In this document: piece after piece, positions 50,882 to 59,118 of the stretch | How positions within the stretch are numbered: position 1 is the first letter of the stretch | How the letters are laid out: every line of letters begins with the position of its first letter | NCBI GenBank assembly: GCA_029255365.1 | Contig: JAPFQF010000040.1 | Span: forward strand, 1 to 64,000 | DNA: 64,000 nucleotides | Direction of reading: 5' to 3' | DNA from: Candidatus Nitrosopumilus sp. | Lineage (GTDB): Archaea; Thermoproteota; Nitrososphaeria; Nitrososphaerales; Nitrosopumilaceae | Translations under genes and position numbers: made by a program | The notes under the pieces: generated by a model | The model's input: the letters and a program-made list of their open reading frames with translations, nothing else | What the model was told of the DNA's origin: nothing | Databases searched by the model: none

Positions 50882-50950
50882 GGGGGGGTATGTGGGGTAT
50901 AGTTTCCATGAAAGAGTCTTTTGGGGATGTTTTTGCTGTTTCTCCGCCCT

Positions 50951-51034
50951 TTATTGTTTCAGTTCCTTCTGAACTGTCTTTACAATAAAGTGCACTGCTA
51001 TGGCCAGTCCTATGATTTTGAAGAGATTATTCAT
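50951..51034 (-). CDS. Micro-ORF 4: 27-residue membrane peptide
   Basis: ATG 51034 overlaps the stop of micro-ORF 3 by 8 nt. Encodes MNNLFKIIGLAIAVHFIV and a basic tail KTVQKELKQ: a single amphipathic or membrane helix. Last of four coupled micro-ORFs. Confidence 0.55.
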   Translation of the reverse strand: MNNLFKIIGLAIAVHFIVKTVQKELKQ

Positions 51035-51098
51035 GTGGCTGTACCTCGTTGTTGTCATATGTGTCCAGAATCTCCTCTATCATCTTGATTATGTTCAA
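51027..51098 (-). CDS. Micro-ORF 3: 23-residue acidic peptide
   Basis: TTG 51098 overlaps the stop of micro-ORF 2 by 4 nt (TTGA). Product NIIKMIEEILDTYDNNEVQ, acidic helix. Weakest of the four. Confidence 0.45.
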   Translation of the reverse strand: MNIIKMIEEILDTYDNNEVQPHE

Positions 51099-51217
51099 TT
51101 CTGAATCACCTCAAACTGCGTGCTTTTATTTTCCAGTCTTAGTTTGTTAACTGTGATGTTAACGCTGATTTCAAAGTTCCTTGTCTTGTGTCTGAATAGG
51201 ACGTTGAAGATGTTCAT
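51095..51217 (-). CDS. Micro-ORF 2: 40-residue beta-rich peptide
   Basis: ATG 51217 overlaps the stop of micro-ORF 1 by 4 nt (ATGA). Product starts MNIFNVLFRHKTRNFEIS and is basic, beta-rich (VNITVNKLRLENK). Confidence 0.55.
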   Translation of the reverse strand: MNIFNVLFRHKTRNFEISVNITVNKLRLENKSTQFEVIQN

Positions 51218-51345
51218 TTCAAAAACACCACCAAAGTTGCGATTGTTGTCAAGACAAAGACCTTGTTTTTCGATGCCTTGAGTTTGAGGATTTGGCTTTC
51301 TATAAAATTGCCTTTCTGTGCAAATTTTAAAAATCTGATTTTCAT
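51214..51345 (-). CDS. Micro-ORF 1: 43-residue peptide with C-terminal membrane helix
   Basis: ATG 51345 is 26 nt after TATA-like CCTTATATCA, a textbook leaderless start. Basic head (KIRFLKFAQKGNF), then a hydrophobic end (VFVLTTIATLVVFLK). Heads a chain of four overlapping micro-ORFs. Confidence 0.6.
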   Translation of the reverse strand: MKIRFLKFAQKGNFIESQILKLKASKNKVFVLTTIATLVVFLK

Positions 51346-51406
51346 ACTATGCAATGGCCAGTTTTTGATATAAGGTCCGCGTAGAACTGATAAATCGTCT
51401 ATTTTT

Positions 51407-51856
51407 TTAAAACGTTTTCAGCAAAAATCTGGATGTTTTGTCATATTTCTCGGACACGCTGTCTATCGCATCAAGCATTGTCTGCTGGTTTATGTTTTCT
51501 TTGTCATCCATAACCACATAGACGCCGACTTTTTGTTTCCCGTCCTCTGTGATCATTTTGTTGATTACCTGTATGGAGTTGCAAAAATCGTTCACTTTGT
51601 TCTCAAACCTCTCTTTTTCTTCTGCACTAAATCCCAAATATCTTGCAATCTGGCTGTTCTTCATTTCCACTTTGGCACCAATTACTAGAATTCCCGGCTG
51701 TCTTTTTGGTTCAAACACGTCAACTGGAATTCCGTACCGTCCTGCGTGTTTTACTAGAATTTGAAAAATATTTTCAGGATTCTTTACTTGTTCTGACTTG
51801 AGCCCTTCGTGAATTATCCATCTCTCGACATTGTCTCTCATCCTGGACACGCTCAT
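51407..51856 (-). CDS. DUF2299-like archaeal protein
   Basis: 149 residues: RDNVERWIIHEGL, then a beta segment PGILVIGAKVEMKNSQIARYLGFS and a helical end with INQQTMLDAIDSVSEKYDK. Size and layout agree with archaeal DUF2299, whose function is unknown. Starts at 51856, 51850 or 51841 are possible. A 26-bp palindrome lies 66 nt upstream. Confidence 0.55.
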   Translation of the reverse strand: MSVSRMRDNVERWIIHEGLKSEQVKNPENIFQILVKHAGRYGIPVDVFEPKRQPGILVIGAKVEMKNSQIARYLGFSAEEKERFENKVNDFCNSIQVINKMITEDGKQKVGVYVVMDDKENINQQTMLDAIDSVSEKYDKTSRFLLKTF

Positions 51857-51921
51857 GGAAAATCTTTCAAATTGGTTCTATATGATTCTAAATCCTGATG
51901 ATTGCTGTGCTAAATTTACAA

Positions 51922-51947
51922 TGTTTCTAAATTCGAGTTTAGAAATA
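51922..51947. repeat. 26-bp palindrome, copy 2
   Basis: Left arm TGTTTCTAAATTC as in copy 1, right arm with two changes. It lies 66 nt upstream of the DUF2299-like gene and 36 nt after the stop of the next gene. Confidence 0.65.
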
Positions 51948-51983
51948 ACAGTTATCTTTACCAGGAAAACAAGCGACCGCGGG

Positions 51984-52211
51984 TCAGACGTTCACATTAA
52001 AGCCTGGATCCAAGCCTGGAACGGATGGCGCAATCAAAATATTTAGAATGATTCCAAAAATCATAAACGCGATTCCAATGTACAGGCAATTTTTTGCCTT
52101 GGGCAGGTCATCTCTCCGTAAAATAAAAAATGCAATTATCCCTCCAATCACTCCGAAGAAAATTGGTAGCAAAAACCAAGCGTTGCTCCTGGGTTTTTCT
52201 GGATATGACAT
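51984..52211 (-). CDS. Small two-helix membrane protein
   Basis: 75 residues with two hydrophobic helices (about 12-31 and 44-61), a basic link (LRRDDLPKAK) and a Pro/Gly tail (SVPGLDPGFNVNV). It looks like a short zinc-ribbonless 'DUF-type' two-helix protein. Eleven nt after the zinc-ribbon gene stop, so probably an operon. Confidence 0.55.
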   Translation of the reverse strand: MSYPEKPRSNAWFLLPIFFGVIGGIIAFFILRRDDLPKAKNCLYIGIAFMIFGIILNILIAPSVPGLDPGFNVNV

Positions 52212-52222
52212 TATGGCTCACT

Positions 52223-52471
52223 CTATTTTGCAACTATTACTTTCTTTTGCAATTGTGTAATTTCAATTTCTACTGTTTCTAAAGGATCCTCTACTTGATT
52301 ACGTCTAATTGAGAACATTTTTGGCTTTTCAAAGTCTTCTGTGCAATCCGGGCACGCGTAAACTAGAACTCTGTGTTCGTTGGGGGCTTTGGGATTTGAC
52401 AATCTTGGATAATACACCAATCTTGCTCCACAATCAACACAATATCTGTTGGCCCTTCTAGTTCTGACCAA
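52223..52471 (-). CDS. Zinc-ribbon protein
   Basis: 82 residues, TTG start fixed by TATA-like CGCATACTTA 27 nt upstream. Cys pairs YCVDCGARL and YACPDCTED form a zinc ribbon; C-terminal acidic then basic segment. Downstream of two inverted repeats (52508-52532, 52561-52586). Confidence 0.6.
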   Translation of the reverse strand: MVRTRRANRYCVDCGARLVYYPRLSNPKAPNEHRVLVYACPDCTEDFEKPKMFSIRRNQVEDPLETVEIEITQLQKKVIVAK

Positions 52472-52507
52472 TGTAAACCCCCTGCATCATTCTAAGTATG
52501 CGATCAT

Positions 52508-52532
52508 CTATTAGATCTATATTGTCTAATAG
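52508..52532. promoter_or_regulatory. Inverted repeat CTATTAGA-N9-TCTAATAG
   Basis: Perfect 8-bp arms 22 nt upstream of the TATA centre of the zinc-ribbon gene. Likely operator. Confidence 0.55.
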
Positions 52533-52560
52533 AGTAAACCAATTGCTAACAACCGATCAA

Positions 52561-52586
52561 TGTTTCTATATTCGAGTTTAGAAATA
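52561..52586. repeat. 26-bp palindrome, copy 3
   Basis: Left arm TGTTTCTATATTC, right arm GAGTTTAGAAATA. Ninety nt upstream of the zinc-ribbon gene and 76 nt from the tRNA 3' end. Confidence 0.65.
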
Positions 52587-52661
52587 TATTGGATTGCTAT
52601 CCTGTATTGATACACCATTGCAAAAATAAAATATTTCAAAACCTGCGTTTAGAAAGCAGAG

Positions 52662-52735
52662 CGCCTCCCACCAGACTTGAACTGGTGACCAACCGGTTAA
52701 CAGCCGGTTGCTCTACCACGCTGAGCTAGGGAGGC
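52662..52735 (-). tRNA. tRNA-Asn (GTT)
   Basis: 74 nt. The acceptor stem GCCTCCC/GGGAGGC is perfect, D-arm TAGCTCAGCGTGGTAGAGC, anticodon loop CTGTTAA with GTT, T-arm with GTTCAAGTC. Discriminator G; CCA is not encoded. No intron. Confidence 0.95.
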
Positions 52736-52808
52736 ACACATCTGAGTACCTTGGCAAAAGTGATTTAATCTTTGCGACTAAGCACAAATCACTAAAATTG
52801 GAAAGTCT

Positions 52809-53096
52809 TTAGTTGAATTTGACAAAAAATTCCTTGATTTCTTTTGCATGACTTTCGACCAATTCGATAATTTCCAGGTGCTCATCAGCTGTCGGTTCTC
52901 TCTGGTGCACGATTTGAAATGCGCTAAGTGCAGAACCCACCATTTCGCCTACAAAAAACCCGCACAAAAAATCCCCGACCTTTTCACACTCCCACATGTC
53001 TCCGATTCTTGGAGATGCCCCTGCAGATTTGTATAGTTCTAATGTCTGTTCTATTAAATCGGTTGTCTGTTTTGAAAATTCAGGATCAAGGGCCAT
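52809..53096 (-). CDS. Small soluble protein at the end of the ribosomal operon
   Basis: 95 residues, helical, acidic, with two Cys (MWECEKVGDFLCGFFVG). Lies 16 nt after rpl6 on the same strand and is likely cotranscribed with it. No family recognised. Archaeal operons usually continue with rpl32e here. Confidence 0.55.
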   Translation of the reverse strand: MALDPEFSKQTTDLIEQTLELYKSAGASPRIGDMWECEKVGDFLCGFFVGEMVGSALSAFQIVHQREPTADEHLEIIELVESHAKEIKEFFVKFN

Positions 53097-53112
53097 TTGT
53101 TAAATCGGGTTT

Positions 53113-53670
53113 TTATTTTTCTATGCCTTTGTTCTTTTCAAATCCATAGATGCCGTCAAGGAAAACTCTGTGATCTTTGTTTTTTACTTTGGATTTTTGT
53201 TCAATGTTAGCTGCAGTTTGAGTTACGTCAGTCCACACTTCCCCTGTGACGATTACGTCTTCTCCTTTTGGAGTCACCTTGGTGTTGCCAACAATGTTTG
53301 TTATTCTTGGCGCACGTTCACCTTGAAAATTTTCAATTATGACTTTTTTTCCGTCAACCTTTACTGTGATTGGAAAGTGTGAAAACACTATTTTCATTTT
53401 AATTGTGTATCCTGTTATCAAACCTTCGCAGATGTTTCTGATGATTGATCTTGCGGTGTGCAATATTGCATAGTCTTCCTTCTTGGACTCTATTGAGGTC
53501 AAGAGGATCTTATTGCCATCTATTTTGATCTCTACTGGGATTAATCTAAAGCTTTTGTGGGTTTTGCCTAGGGGACCCGTAAAGTGTAACATGTGCTTGT
53601 TTAGTGACACTGTGACTCCTTCAGGTATGACTACCTCGTCTTTGAATTTTTCAATTTGTTTAGTAGACAT
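53113..53670 (-). CDS. rpl6: Ribosomal protein uL6
   Basis: 185 residues with two L6 repeats: VSLNKHMLHFTGPLGKTHKSF, then HFPITVKVDGKKVIIENFQGERAPR. Binds 23S rRNA near the factor site. Overlaps rps8 by 11 nt. Confidence 0.93.
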   Translation of the reverse strand: MSTKQIEKFKDEVVIPEGVTVSLNKHMLHFTGPLGKTHKSFRLIPVEIKIDGNKILLTSIESKKEDYAILHTARSIIRNICEGLITGYTIKMKIVFSHFPITVKVDGKKVIIENFQGERAPRITNIVGNTKVTPKGEDVIVTGEVWTDVTQTAANIEQKSKVKNKDHRVFLDGIYGFEKNKGIEK

Positions 53671-54052
53671 AGCCGATTAAAAATCCTCCAATTCCTTTCT
53701 GTACTGCTTCATGATGAGACATTACTCCCTGGTTGGTTGTAACCAGAAGCATTCCCCTGTTATATGATGGCAAATATTGCTGTTCCCAGCTGTTGTATTC
53801 ATCAGTTTTTACTTTGAATCTTGGGGATATAGCCCCACATTTTGTTATTTTTGCTAAAAGCTTAATTTTGAATTTTCCGCCTCTTTTATCGTCAATGTGC
53901 TCAAACTCTCCAATGTAGCCGTCTTTTTGAAGTGTTTTTAGAACTTCTACGCCTAGTTTTGATGTTGGAAGTATGAGGCAGTCGGATTTTCTTCTAGCTT
54001 CGTTATTGTAAAGTGTGACAAATAGATTTGCTAAGATGTTTGTTGCTGGCAT
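53660..54052 (-). CDS. rps8: Ribosomal protein uS8
   Basis: 130 residues: NILANLFVTLYNNEARRKSDC and the end motif RGMLLVTTNQGVMSHHEAVQKGIGG. Central-domain 16S rRNA binder. Between rps14 and rpl6 in the spc order. Confidence 0.94.
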   Translation of the reverse strand: MPATNILANLFVTLYNNEARRKSDCLILPTSKLGVEVLKTLQKDGYIGEFEHIDDKRGGKFKIKLLAKITKCGAISPRFKVKTDEYNSWEQQYLPSYNRGMLLVTTNQGVMSHHEAVQKGIGGFLIGYVY

Positions 54053-54058
54053 GCTATC

Positions 54059-54235
54059 TCACTTGTTTTTCCTGAACCCTAAAGATGTTGCTACTTCCCT
54101 GAAGCACCGTCTGCATAACATTAAATCATATTTTTGAATTACTGCCGTATAATCACCACATCTTTTACACCATCTGGAACCCCTGCCAAAGTTGTGCACT
54201 TTTCTTCCAGTTGCTTCGTATGATCTGTCTTTCAT
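54059..54235 (-). CDS. rps14: Ribosomal protein uS14 (zinc type)
   Basis: 58 residues: MKDRSYEATGRKVHNFGRGS, with the zinc ligands C23, C26, C41 and C44 (RWCKRCGD; LMLCRRCF). Its ATG overlaps the rpl5 stop by one base (TAATG), and its stop is 6 nt before rps8. Confidence 0.95.
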   Translation of the reverse strand: MKDRSYEATGRKVHNFGRGSRWCKRCGDYTAVIQKYDLMLCRRCFREVATSLGFRKNK

Positions 54236-54756
54236 TATACCACAGTTGCTCCAAATTCTTTTGCAATATAGTCTTGTGCTTCTTTACTATTGATAGTATG
54301 ACCTTTTCCAACTTTTGCTTTATGTTTACTTCGTGTTCTAACTCCATATCCTGGTCTAGTCAGCGTGATTGAAATCCCCAATCCTAAAATTCCAACCTGT
54401 GGATCATATTTTACTCCAGGTATGTCTATGTGTTCGTTAATTCCAAATGAAAAGTTTCCAAAATTGTCAAATGATCTGCCATTTACCCTGTTGCCTTTTG
54501 ATTCAAGCAATCTTTTGAATAATGATGTTGCGTCATCTCCGCGAATTGTCACTGCTACGCCGATTGGCTCCCCTTTTCTGACTCCCCAATCCCTGTGTGC
54601 TTCTTTTGCATTACGTGTGGATGGTTTTTTTCCGGAGATTTGCTCTAGTGCAATTTTTGCGATGTTTATTACGTCGCCAGATTTTCCTAAACCCATGTTT
54701 AGTACAATTTTCTCTAAGGAGATTTTCTTCATTGGGGATTCTGTTGTTTGAGACAT
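54235..54756 (-). CDS. rpl5: Ribosomal protein uL5
   Basis: 173 residues: ISLEKIVLNMGLGKSGDVINIA and GVRKGEPIGVAVTIRGDDA. Contacts 5S rRNA. Four nt gap to rps4e. Confidence 0.95.
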   Translation of the reverse strand: MSQTTESPMKKISLEKIVLNMGLGKSGDVINIAKIALEQISGKKPSTRNAKEAHRDWGVRKGEPIGVAVTIRGDDATSLFKRLLESKGNRVNGRSFDNFGNFSFGINEHIDIPGVKYDPQVGILGLGISITLTRPGYGVRTRSKHKAKVGKGHTINSKEAQDYIAKEFGATVV

Positions 54757-54760
54757 ATGA

Positions 54761-55477
54761 TCACTTTAATTGAATTATTGGCTCTCCTTTTCCAATTGGC
54801 ATAATAATATCTGCAGGTATTTCGATTTTTCTATCTCTTAATATAACGATGACTCTTTTTGGGAGGATGAATGTTCCTTCTTCGACTGTTTCGATTTTTC
54901 CAATTTGACCTGCGTTACTTCCTCGTGTAACCAGTCCCTGACAACCGACCTCTAATTTGATTACCTCGAGAATTTTCACTTCTGGAATTTGAATCAGACA
55001 AGTGTCCCCGATGCTTACTTTGACATCTGAAATTAATGAACGGCCGTCATGGAATCCAATTTGTAATTTTCCTTTGTTGATTGTGGTTTTAGTGGTAACT
55101 CTGACAAGTTTTTTAGATTTTTCTGATTCTTTGATTTTAATTGGCTGCAGTAACTTGTTTTCTGTTGGAACTAGGCGATAAATTTCTGAAACATCTGCCA
55201 ACTCGACAACATCCATTAATCCAATTGCATGGTGAAGTGATTTTCTTACCACTCCGTCAACCTTTACTCTTCCGGAGTAAATTGAAGCTTTTGCTTCTCT
55301 TAGGGTGGTCACAATATTCAACACGTCTCTGAGAAATACTGCGTTTGGTACTGATAATTCCTTTTTGTGTGGACCTGGTTTTACTGTGATTACGAATCTC
55401 TTGGCTTTTCTGGCAATTCCCCAGAATTGTGGGGCCATTTGACGTTTGAGTTTTTTACTACCTGAAATACTTACCAT
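54761..55477 (-). CDS. rps4e: Ribosomal protein eS4
   Basis: 238 residues: start VSISGSKKLKRQMAPQFWGIARK, S4-like RNA-binding part ASIYSGRVKVDGVVRK, and a KOW-like end. Archaeal/eukaryotic protein in the archaeal spc position. Confidence 0.94.
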   Translation of the reverse strand: MVSISGSKKLKRQMAPQFWGIARKAKRFVITVKPGPHKKELSVPNAVFLRDVLNIVTTLREAKASIYSGRVKVDGVVRKSLHHAIGLMDVVELADVSEIYRLVPTENKLLQPIKIKESEKSKKLVRVTTKTTINKGKLQIGFHDGRSLISDVKVSIGDTCLIQIPEVKILEVIKLEVGCQGLVTRGSNAGQIGKIETVEEGTFILPKRVIVILRDRKIEIPADIIMPIGKGEPIIQLK

Positions 55478-55944
55478 TATTTCTCATTTCCCTCTTTTTT
55501 GGCCTTTTCCGCCCCTTTTGTTTCTTTAATGACCTCTTTGACGGGCTCTGGTTTTGTTTCTGTTTTTACTTTTTCTACTTTTGGTTGTTTTCTAGGATCT
55601 TTCCCTTCAAGTTTTGCAATTCTCCATTTGTCTTCTGTGTTGAGTGAAGTCACTACAAGATTGGATGTGTGAATGTAAACGTCAAATTTATCCCCTTTAG
55701 TTTTTTCTTTCTTTACTCCTTCAATTGCAACACTGCTTTTTGGAATGGATATTTTGGATACTTTGCCGTCCACCCCTTTGAATTCACCTCTGACTATTCT
55801 AACACTGTCTCCTTCACTGACTCTTACGCTTCTTTTACCGTATTTTTTATGCAGTTCTTTGGAGAGTGCACTTCCAAGTTGTTTGCTTTTAGTTTGATAT
55901 GTTGCCTGATAAATCAACAGATTGCGCATTTTAGTTGGTTTCAT
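55477..55944 (-). CDS. rpl24: Ribosomal protein uL24
   Basis: 155 residues. KOW motif [21 protein letters not shown]. The C-terminal 40 residues are a Lys/Glu-rich tail ([19 protein letters not shown]) that is longer than in most archaeal L24. Overlaps rps4e by 1 nt. Confidence 0.93.
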   Translation of the reverse strand: MKPTKMRNLLIYQATYQTKSKQLGSALSKELHKKYGKRSVRVSEGDSVRIVRGEFKGVDGKVSKISIPKSSVAIEGVKKEKTKGDKFDVYIHTSNLVVTSLNTEDKWRIAKLEGKDPRKQPKVEKVKTETKPEPVKEVIKETKGAEKAKKEGNEK

Positions 55945-55948
55945 TTTA

Positions 55949-56371
55949 TTATACCACCATTGATGCCAAGTTAGCTACTCTTGGCCATTTCTCTGTAGCT
56001 TCTGCTGCTACTGGTCCTTTGATGTCTGTTCCTTTAGTTTCTCCTTCTGGAGTGATAAGCACTGCTGCGTTATCTTCAAAACAAACTCTTACACCGTTTA
56101 ATCTGCGAACTGCATATTTTTGTCTAATAATTACTGCGCCATAAACCTGCTTCCTTAACTCTGCAGGGCCTTTCTTAACTACTACGTTGCAAAAGTCGCC
56201 AACAGACGCTGATGCGTATCTTCTTGCTCTTGTATGGTGTCTTGGAACGTTGATTATTTCTAAAATTTTAGCGCCAGAGTTATCTGCACAAACAATGTTT
56301 GCTCCGACTGGGAGTACTTTGGTGACTCTTGGTCTGAACTCTTTTACGCCTTTACCTGCTTGCTTTGCCAT
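55949..56371 (-). CDS. rpl14: Ribosomal protein uL14
   Basis: 140 residues: [20 protein letters not shown] and [11 protein letters not shown]. Overlaps rps17 by 1 nt. Confidence 0.95.
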   Translation of the reverse strand: MAKQAGKGVKEFRPRVTKVLPVGANIVCADNSGAKILEIINVPRHHTRARRYASASVGDFCNVVVKKGPAELRKQVYGAVIIRQKYAVRRLNGVRVCFEDNAAVLITPEGETKGTDIKGPVAAEATEKWPRVANLASMVV

Positions 56372-56694
56372 TATGCTTTAACCTCCACAACAACATATGA
56401 TACTGACTTGGAGATTGGTCTGCATTCTGCAGTTAAGACGTGATCTCCTGTTTCAACATCCATACAGCCTGGAACGTGTGCGTGAATGGTACTTGTGCCC
56501 CTGGCATATCTTTTATATTTACTAAAGTAAATTGGTGAATCTTTTTCTAATGTGATTGTCTTTCTTGCTTTACTTCCTGTTACTTTACCGTCGAATAATT
56601 TTCCTCTGATTGATAAACCTCCGTGGAACGGACAGTGTTTGTCCTCGCATTCTCTAGTTGGCTCTTTTACCTTTAATCCTATGTTGTGAGTCAT
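56371..56694 (-). CDS. rps17: Ribosomal protein uS17
   Basis: 107 residues: GKVTGSKARKTITLEKDS, YKRYARGTSTIHAHVPGCMDVETGD. Archaeal N-terminal Cys pair (ECEDKHCPFHG) present. Overlaps rnp1 by 4 nt. Confidence 0.95.
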   Translation of the reverse strand: MTHNIGLKVKEPTRECEDKHCPFHGGLSIRGKLFDGKVTGSKARKTITLEKDSPIYFSKYKRYARGTSTIHAHVPGCMDVETGDHVLTAECRPISKSVSYVVVEVKA

Positions 56695-56957
56695 GCTTTT
56701 CCTCCAATTCTGTCAAACGGTCTTTTTGCTATCTTGCTGCCTTCCACCACTATGTTTTTTCCACCAATTGAGAACTTCCAATTGTTGTTTGATTTTGCAA
56801 TGGATTTTGATCCGTTTTCTGTGTTTATTGTAAACATTGATTTTGTTTCATTGATGATTCTTCCATTTAATCCTATTACTTGCGGATTGGTGGATTGTAT
56901 GATCTCCGTATTTAAGCCTATGAATTCATGTGATGTTATGTTGTCTGCGGTAATCAT
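56691..56957 (-). CDS. rnp1: RNase P protein component 1 (Pop4/Rpp29)
   Basis: 88 residues: EFIGLNTEIIQSTNPQVIGLNGRIINETKSMF is the Rpp29 core. The position between rpl29 and rps17 is the usual archaeal one. Helps RNase P RNA trim tRNA 5' ends. Confidence 0.92.
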   Translation of the reverse strand: MITADNITSHEFIGLNTEIIQSTNPQVIGLNGRIINETKSMFTINTENGSKSIAKSNNNWKFSIGGKNIVVEGSKIAKRPFDRIGGKA

Positions 56958-57160
56958 TTCTCTCTCCTTATCTCGTTCAACCTGGTGAGCATTCTTGCAA
57001 TGTCGTGGCGTATTGGTTTTAGTTTCCCACTTTGTTTTCTTAAGGTTCCCTTTGATCCGTCAATTCTAAGTTTGGCTAGCTCACTGCGTGATTCTTGAAC
57101 TTTGCTTTTTAGATCTTTTTCGTTAAGCTGTTTGATTGTTTTCATGCTGAGTCTGGTCAT
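56954..57160 (-). CDS. rpl29: Ribosomal protein uL29
   Basis: 68 residues, two-helix hairpin with [18 protein letters not shown] and [11 protein letters not shown]. Overlaps both neighbours by 4 nt. Confidence 0.93.
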   Translation of the reverse strand: MTRLSMKTIKQLNEKDLKSKVQESRSELAKLRIDGSKGTLRKQSGKLKPIRHDIARMLTRLNEIRREK

Positions 57161-57945
57161 TTCAGTTTTGTCTCCTCTTCTTCTAGTGTTTCAAGTGTTT
57201 CCATCTTCTCTGATTCGATTTCGATTACTGCTGACTCAGATTCGGCATTGTCTTTTTTACCTACCGCTTTGATTACTTCCACTTTGTTATCGCCAATCAA
57301 TATCTCTTCAACTATTACTGATGGCTTGTTGTCTTGTTTTCCTTTCTTTGTTTTATCGACCCTCATCTCAAATTCTGGAATGAGATTTTCTTTTTTTGCA
57401 ATTCTAATTCTGACTCCGATTAACCCCATTGCTGTTTTTACATGTGCAATGTCTTCTTCCACTATCATTTCTGCGTGATGGCCTGCTCTTGGCAAGATCC
57501 CCTGGGCGTGTTTTTCAAATGCTGAACGGTCACCTCTAAGTTTGCCTGAAATTGTAATTTGAACCCCCATTGCACCGGCTTCCATTATTTGTTTCAGTGT
57601 CCACATGGTTGCCCTTCTGAATGCGGTTCCTCTCTCCAAATGCGCTGCCATTCTAGTACACATTACACTTGGTGAGAGTTCTGGTTTCTCAATTTCAACC
57701 ACTGAAATTTGTGGGTTTTTTAATCCAAAGTTTAGTGCAAGTTTATCAGTCAGTTCCCTAATGCCAGAACCTTTTCTACCTATTACGATTCCTGGTCTTG
57801 TTACGTGTAATGAAACTCTAGTTCCCACCGGTGTTTTTGAAATTTCTGCATGTGAGAAACCTGCGTCCTTGATTGCTTCCCTGAGATAGTCTTTGATCAG
57901 CATCATGTTGTAGTTGTCTTTAATTACATTTTTCACAGCTGACAT
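57157..57945 (-). CDS. rps3: Ribosomal protein uS3
   Basis: 262 residues. KH domain [16 protein letters not shown] and the C-terminal domain [17 protein letters not shown]. An acidic tail of about 60 residues after the conserved part is longer than in bacteria. Two nt gap to rpl22. Confidence 0.94.
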   Translation of the reverse strand: MSAVKNVIKDNYNMMLIKDYLREAIKDAGFSHAEISKTPVGTRVSLHVTRPGIVIGRKGSGIRELTDKLALNFGLKNPQISVVEIEKPELSPSVMCTRMAAHLERGTAFRRATMWTLKQIMEAGAMGVQITISGKLRGDRSAFEKHAQGILPRAGHHAEMIVEEDIAHVKTAMGLIGVRIRIAKKENLIPEFEMRVDKTKKGKQDNKPSVIVEEILIGDNKVEVIKAVGKKDNAESESAVIEIESEKMETLETLEEEETKLK

Positions 57946-57947
57946 TT

Positions 57948-58415
57948 CTAAATCTCCTTTGCCACCAATTCTACGTGAGTTAATACGTTGTTCTTTGGAG
58001 TTGCTCTTCCCATTGCTCTTGGGGTGAATCTTTTTACGATTACTCCTCTGTGAACAGTTGCGTTTACGATTCTTAATCTATCCAAATCCATTCCTTTGTA
58101 TTCTGCGTTTGATTCTAAATTGTCCAGAACTTTGATGAACTCTTTTGCAGTTTTTTGTGGATATCGTCCCGACATTACTCCTGGGTCTGATCTGTGCGCT
58201 ACTTGATTTTTAAATCTTCTAAACGGAACTGCTCTTTTTTTGGCAATTACTGCAATGAGATAGTCTCTTGCTTTTTCAATTGACAATCCTTTGATTGACA
58301 CTGCAACTTCACGTGCATGTTTGGGGGAAATGTCTTTTTCTCTTAATGAAGCACGTACGTGTCTCGTTGGGTCATAATTTTGGAAAGCGTAATCGAATCT
58401 ACCCATAACAATCAC
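57948..58415 (-). CDS. rpl22: Ribosomal protein uL22
   Basis: 155 residues: [22 protein letters not shown] and the end [19 protein letters not shown]. Lines the exit tunnel. Overlaps rps19 by 4 nt. Confidence 0.94.
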   Translation of the reverse strand: MIVMGRFDYAFQNYDPTRHVRASLREKDISPKHAREVAVSIKGLSIEKARDYLIAVIAKKRAVPFRRFKNQVAHRSDPGVMSGRYPQKTAKEFIKVLDNLESNAEYKGMDLDRLRIVNATVHRGVIVKRFTPRAMGRATPKNNVLTHVELVAKEI

Positions 58416-58807
58416 TTTAATGGCACGTAGAGGCTGGATCTTGATGCGCCGACACCTGGGGCACCATGTGAAACCTTCTTGTTCGTTATTACATATTCTC
58501 CCAAATAATGCCCAATCATTTCAGTTGCTATTACAACTGGTCGAAACTCTTTTCCGGAGAATGTGTTTACTGTAACTCCTACCATGTATGGCAGAACTAT
58601 CAAATCCCTGACGTGAGTTTTGATAGGGTTTTTTAGTTTGCCTGCTTTTGCAGACTTGATCTCTTCAATTAATTTTCTTTTTCCATCGGTGATCCCCCTG
58701 GTTAGTGATCTTCTCTGTCTGGAATTAAATAACAAAAATAATTTTTCTAGCGATAAGCTGTCTAGTTCCTCTTTTGGAATGCCTCTGTATAAAAATTCTT
58801 TAACCAT
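58412..58807 (-). CDS. rps19: Ribosomal protein uS19
   Basis: 131 residues: KTHVRDLIVLPYMVGVTVNTFSGKEF and MIGHYLGEYVIT. Preceded by 44 bp of non-coding DNA where rpl2 would normally lie. Confidence 0.94.
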   Translation of the reverse strand: MVKEFLYRGIPKEELDSLSLEKLFLLFNSRQRRSLTRGITDGKRKLIEEIKSAKAGKLKNPIKTHVRDLIVLPYMVGVTVNTFSGKEFRPVVIATEMIGHYLGEYVITNKKVSHGAPGVGASRSSLYVPLK

Positions 58808-58851
58808 CTCTATTCTCCTCTGTTAGTATTCTTCGAGTTCTATGGTCCATA

Positions 58852-59118
58852 TTATAGCATTCCTATCTTAGTTGCCAAATCTCTGGCTTTTTCGGTACTT
58901 TCAAACTGAACAAATGCTTTTTTGCCGTAAATTGTTCTTGCAGTGTTTACTTTTTTGACTTTTTGATTGTAAAGTGTGGTTACTGCTTCTGAAATTTCTG
59001 ATTTGTTTGCAGATATCTCTACTATGAAACAAATTTTACTTTCATTCTCAACCATTGCAAAGGTTTTTTCCGTAATGTACGGCTTGATGATTATCTTCAT
59101 TGCTTGATCTACGTTCAT
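58852..59118 (-). CDS. rpl23: Ribosomal protein uL23
   Basis: 88 residues: IKPYITEKTFAMVENESK and NTARTIYGKKAFVQF. Overlaps rpl4 by 4 nt. An internal ATG after a few codons is also possible. Confidence 0.93.
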   Translation of the reverse strand: MNVDQAMKIIIKPYITEKTFAMVENESKICFIVEISANKSEISEAVTTLYNQKVKKVNTARTIYGKKAFVQFESTEKARDLATKIGML

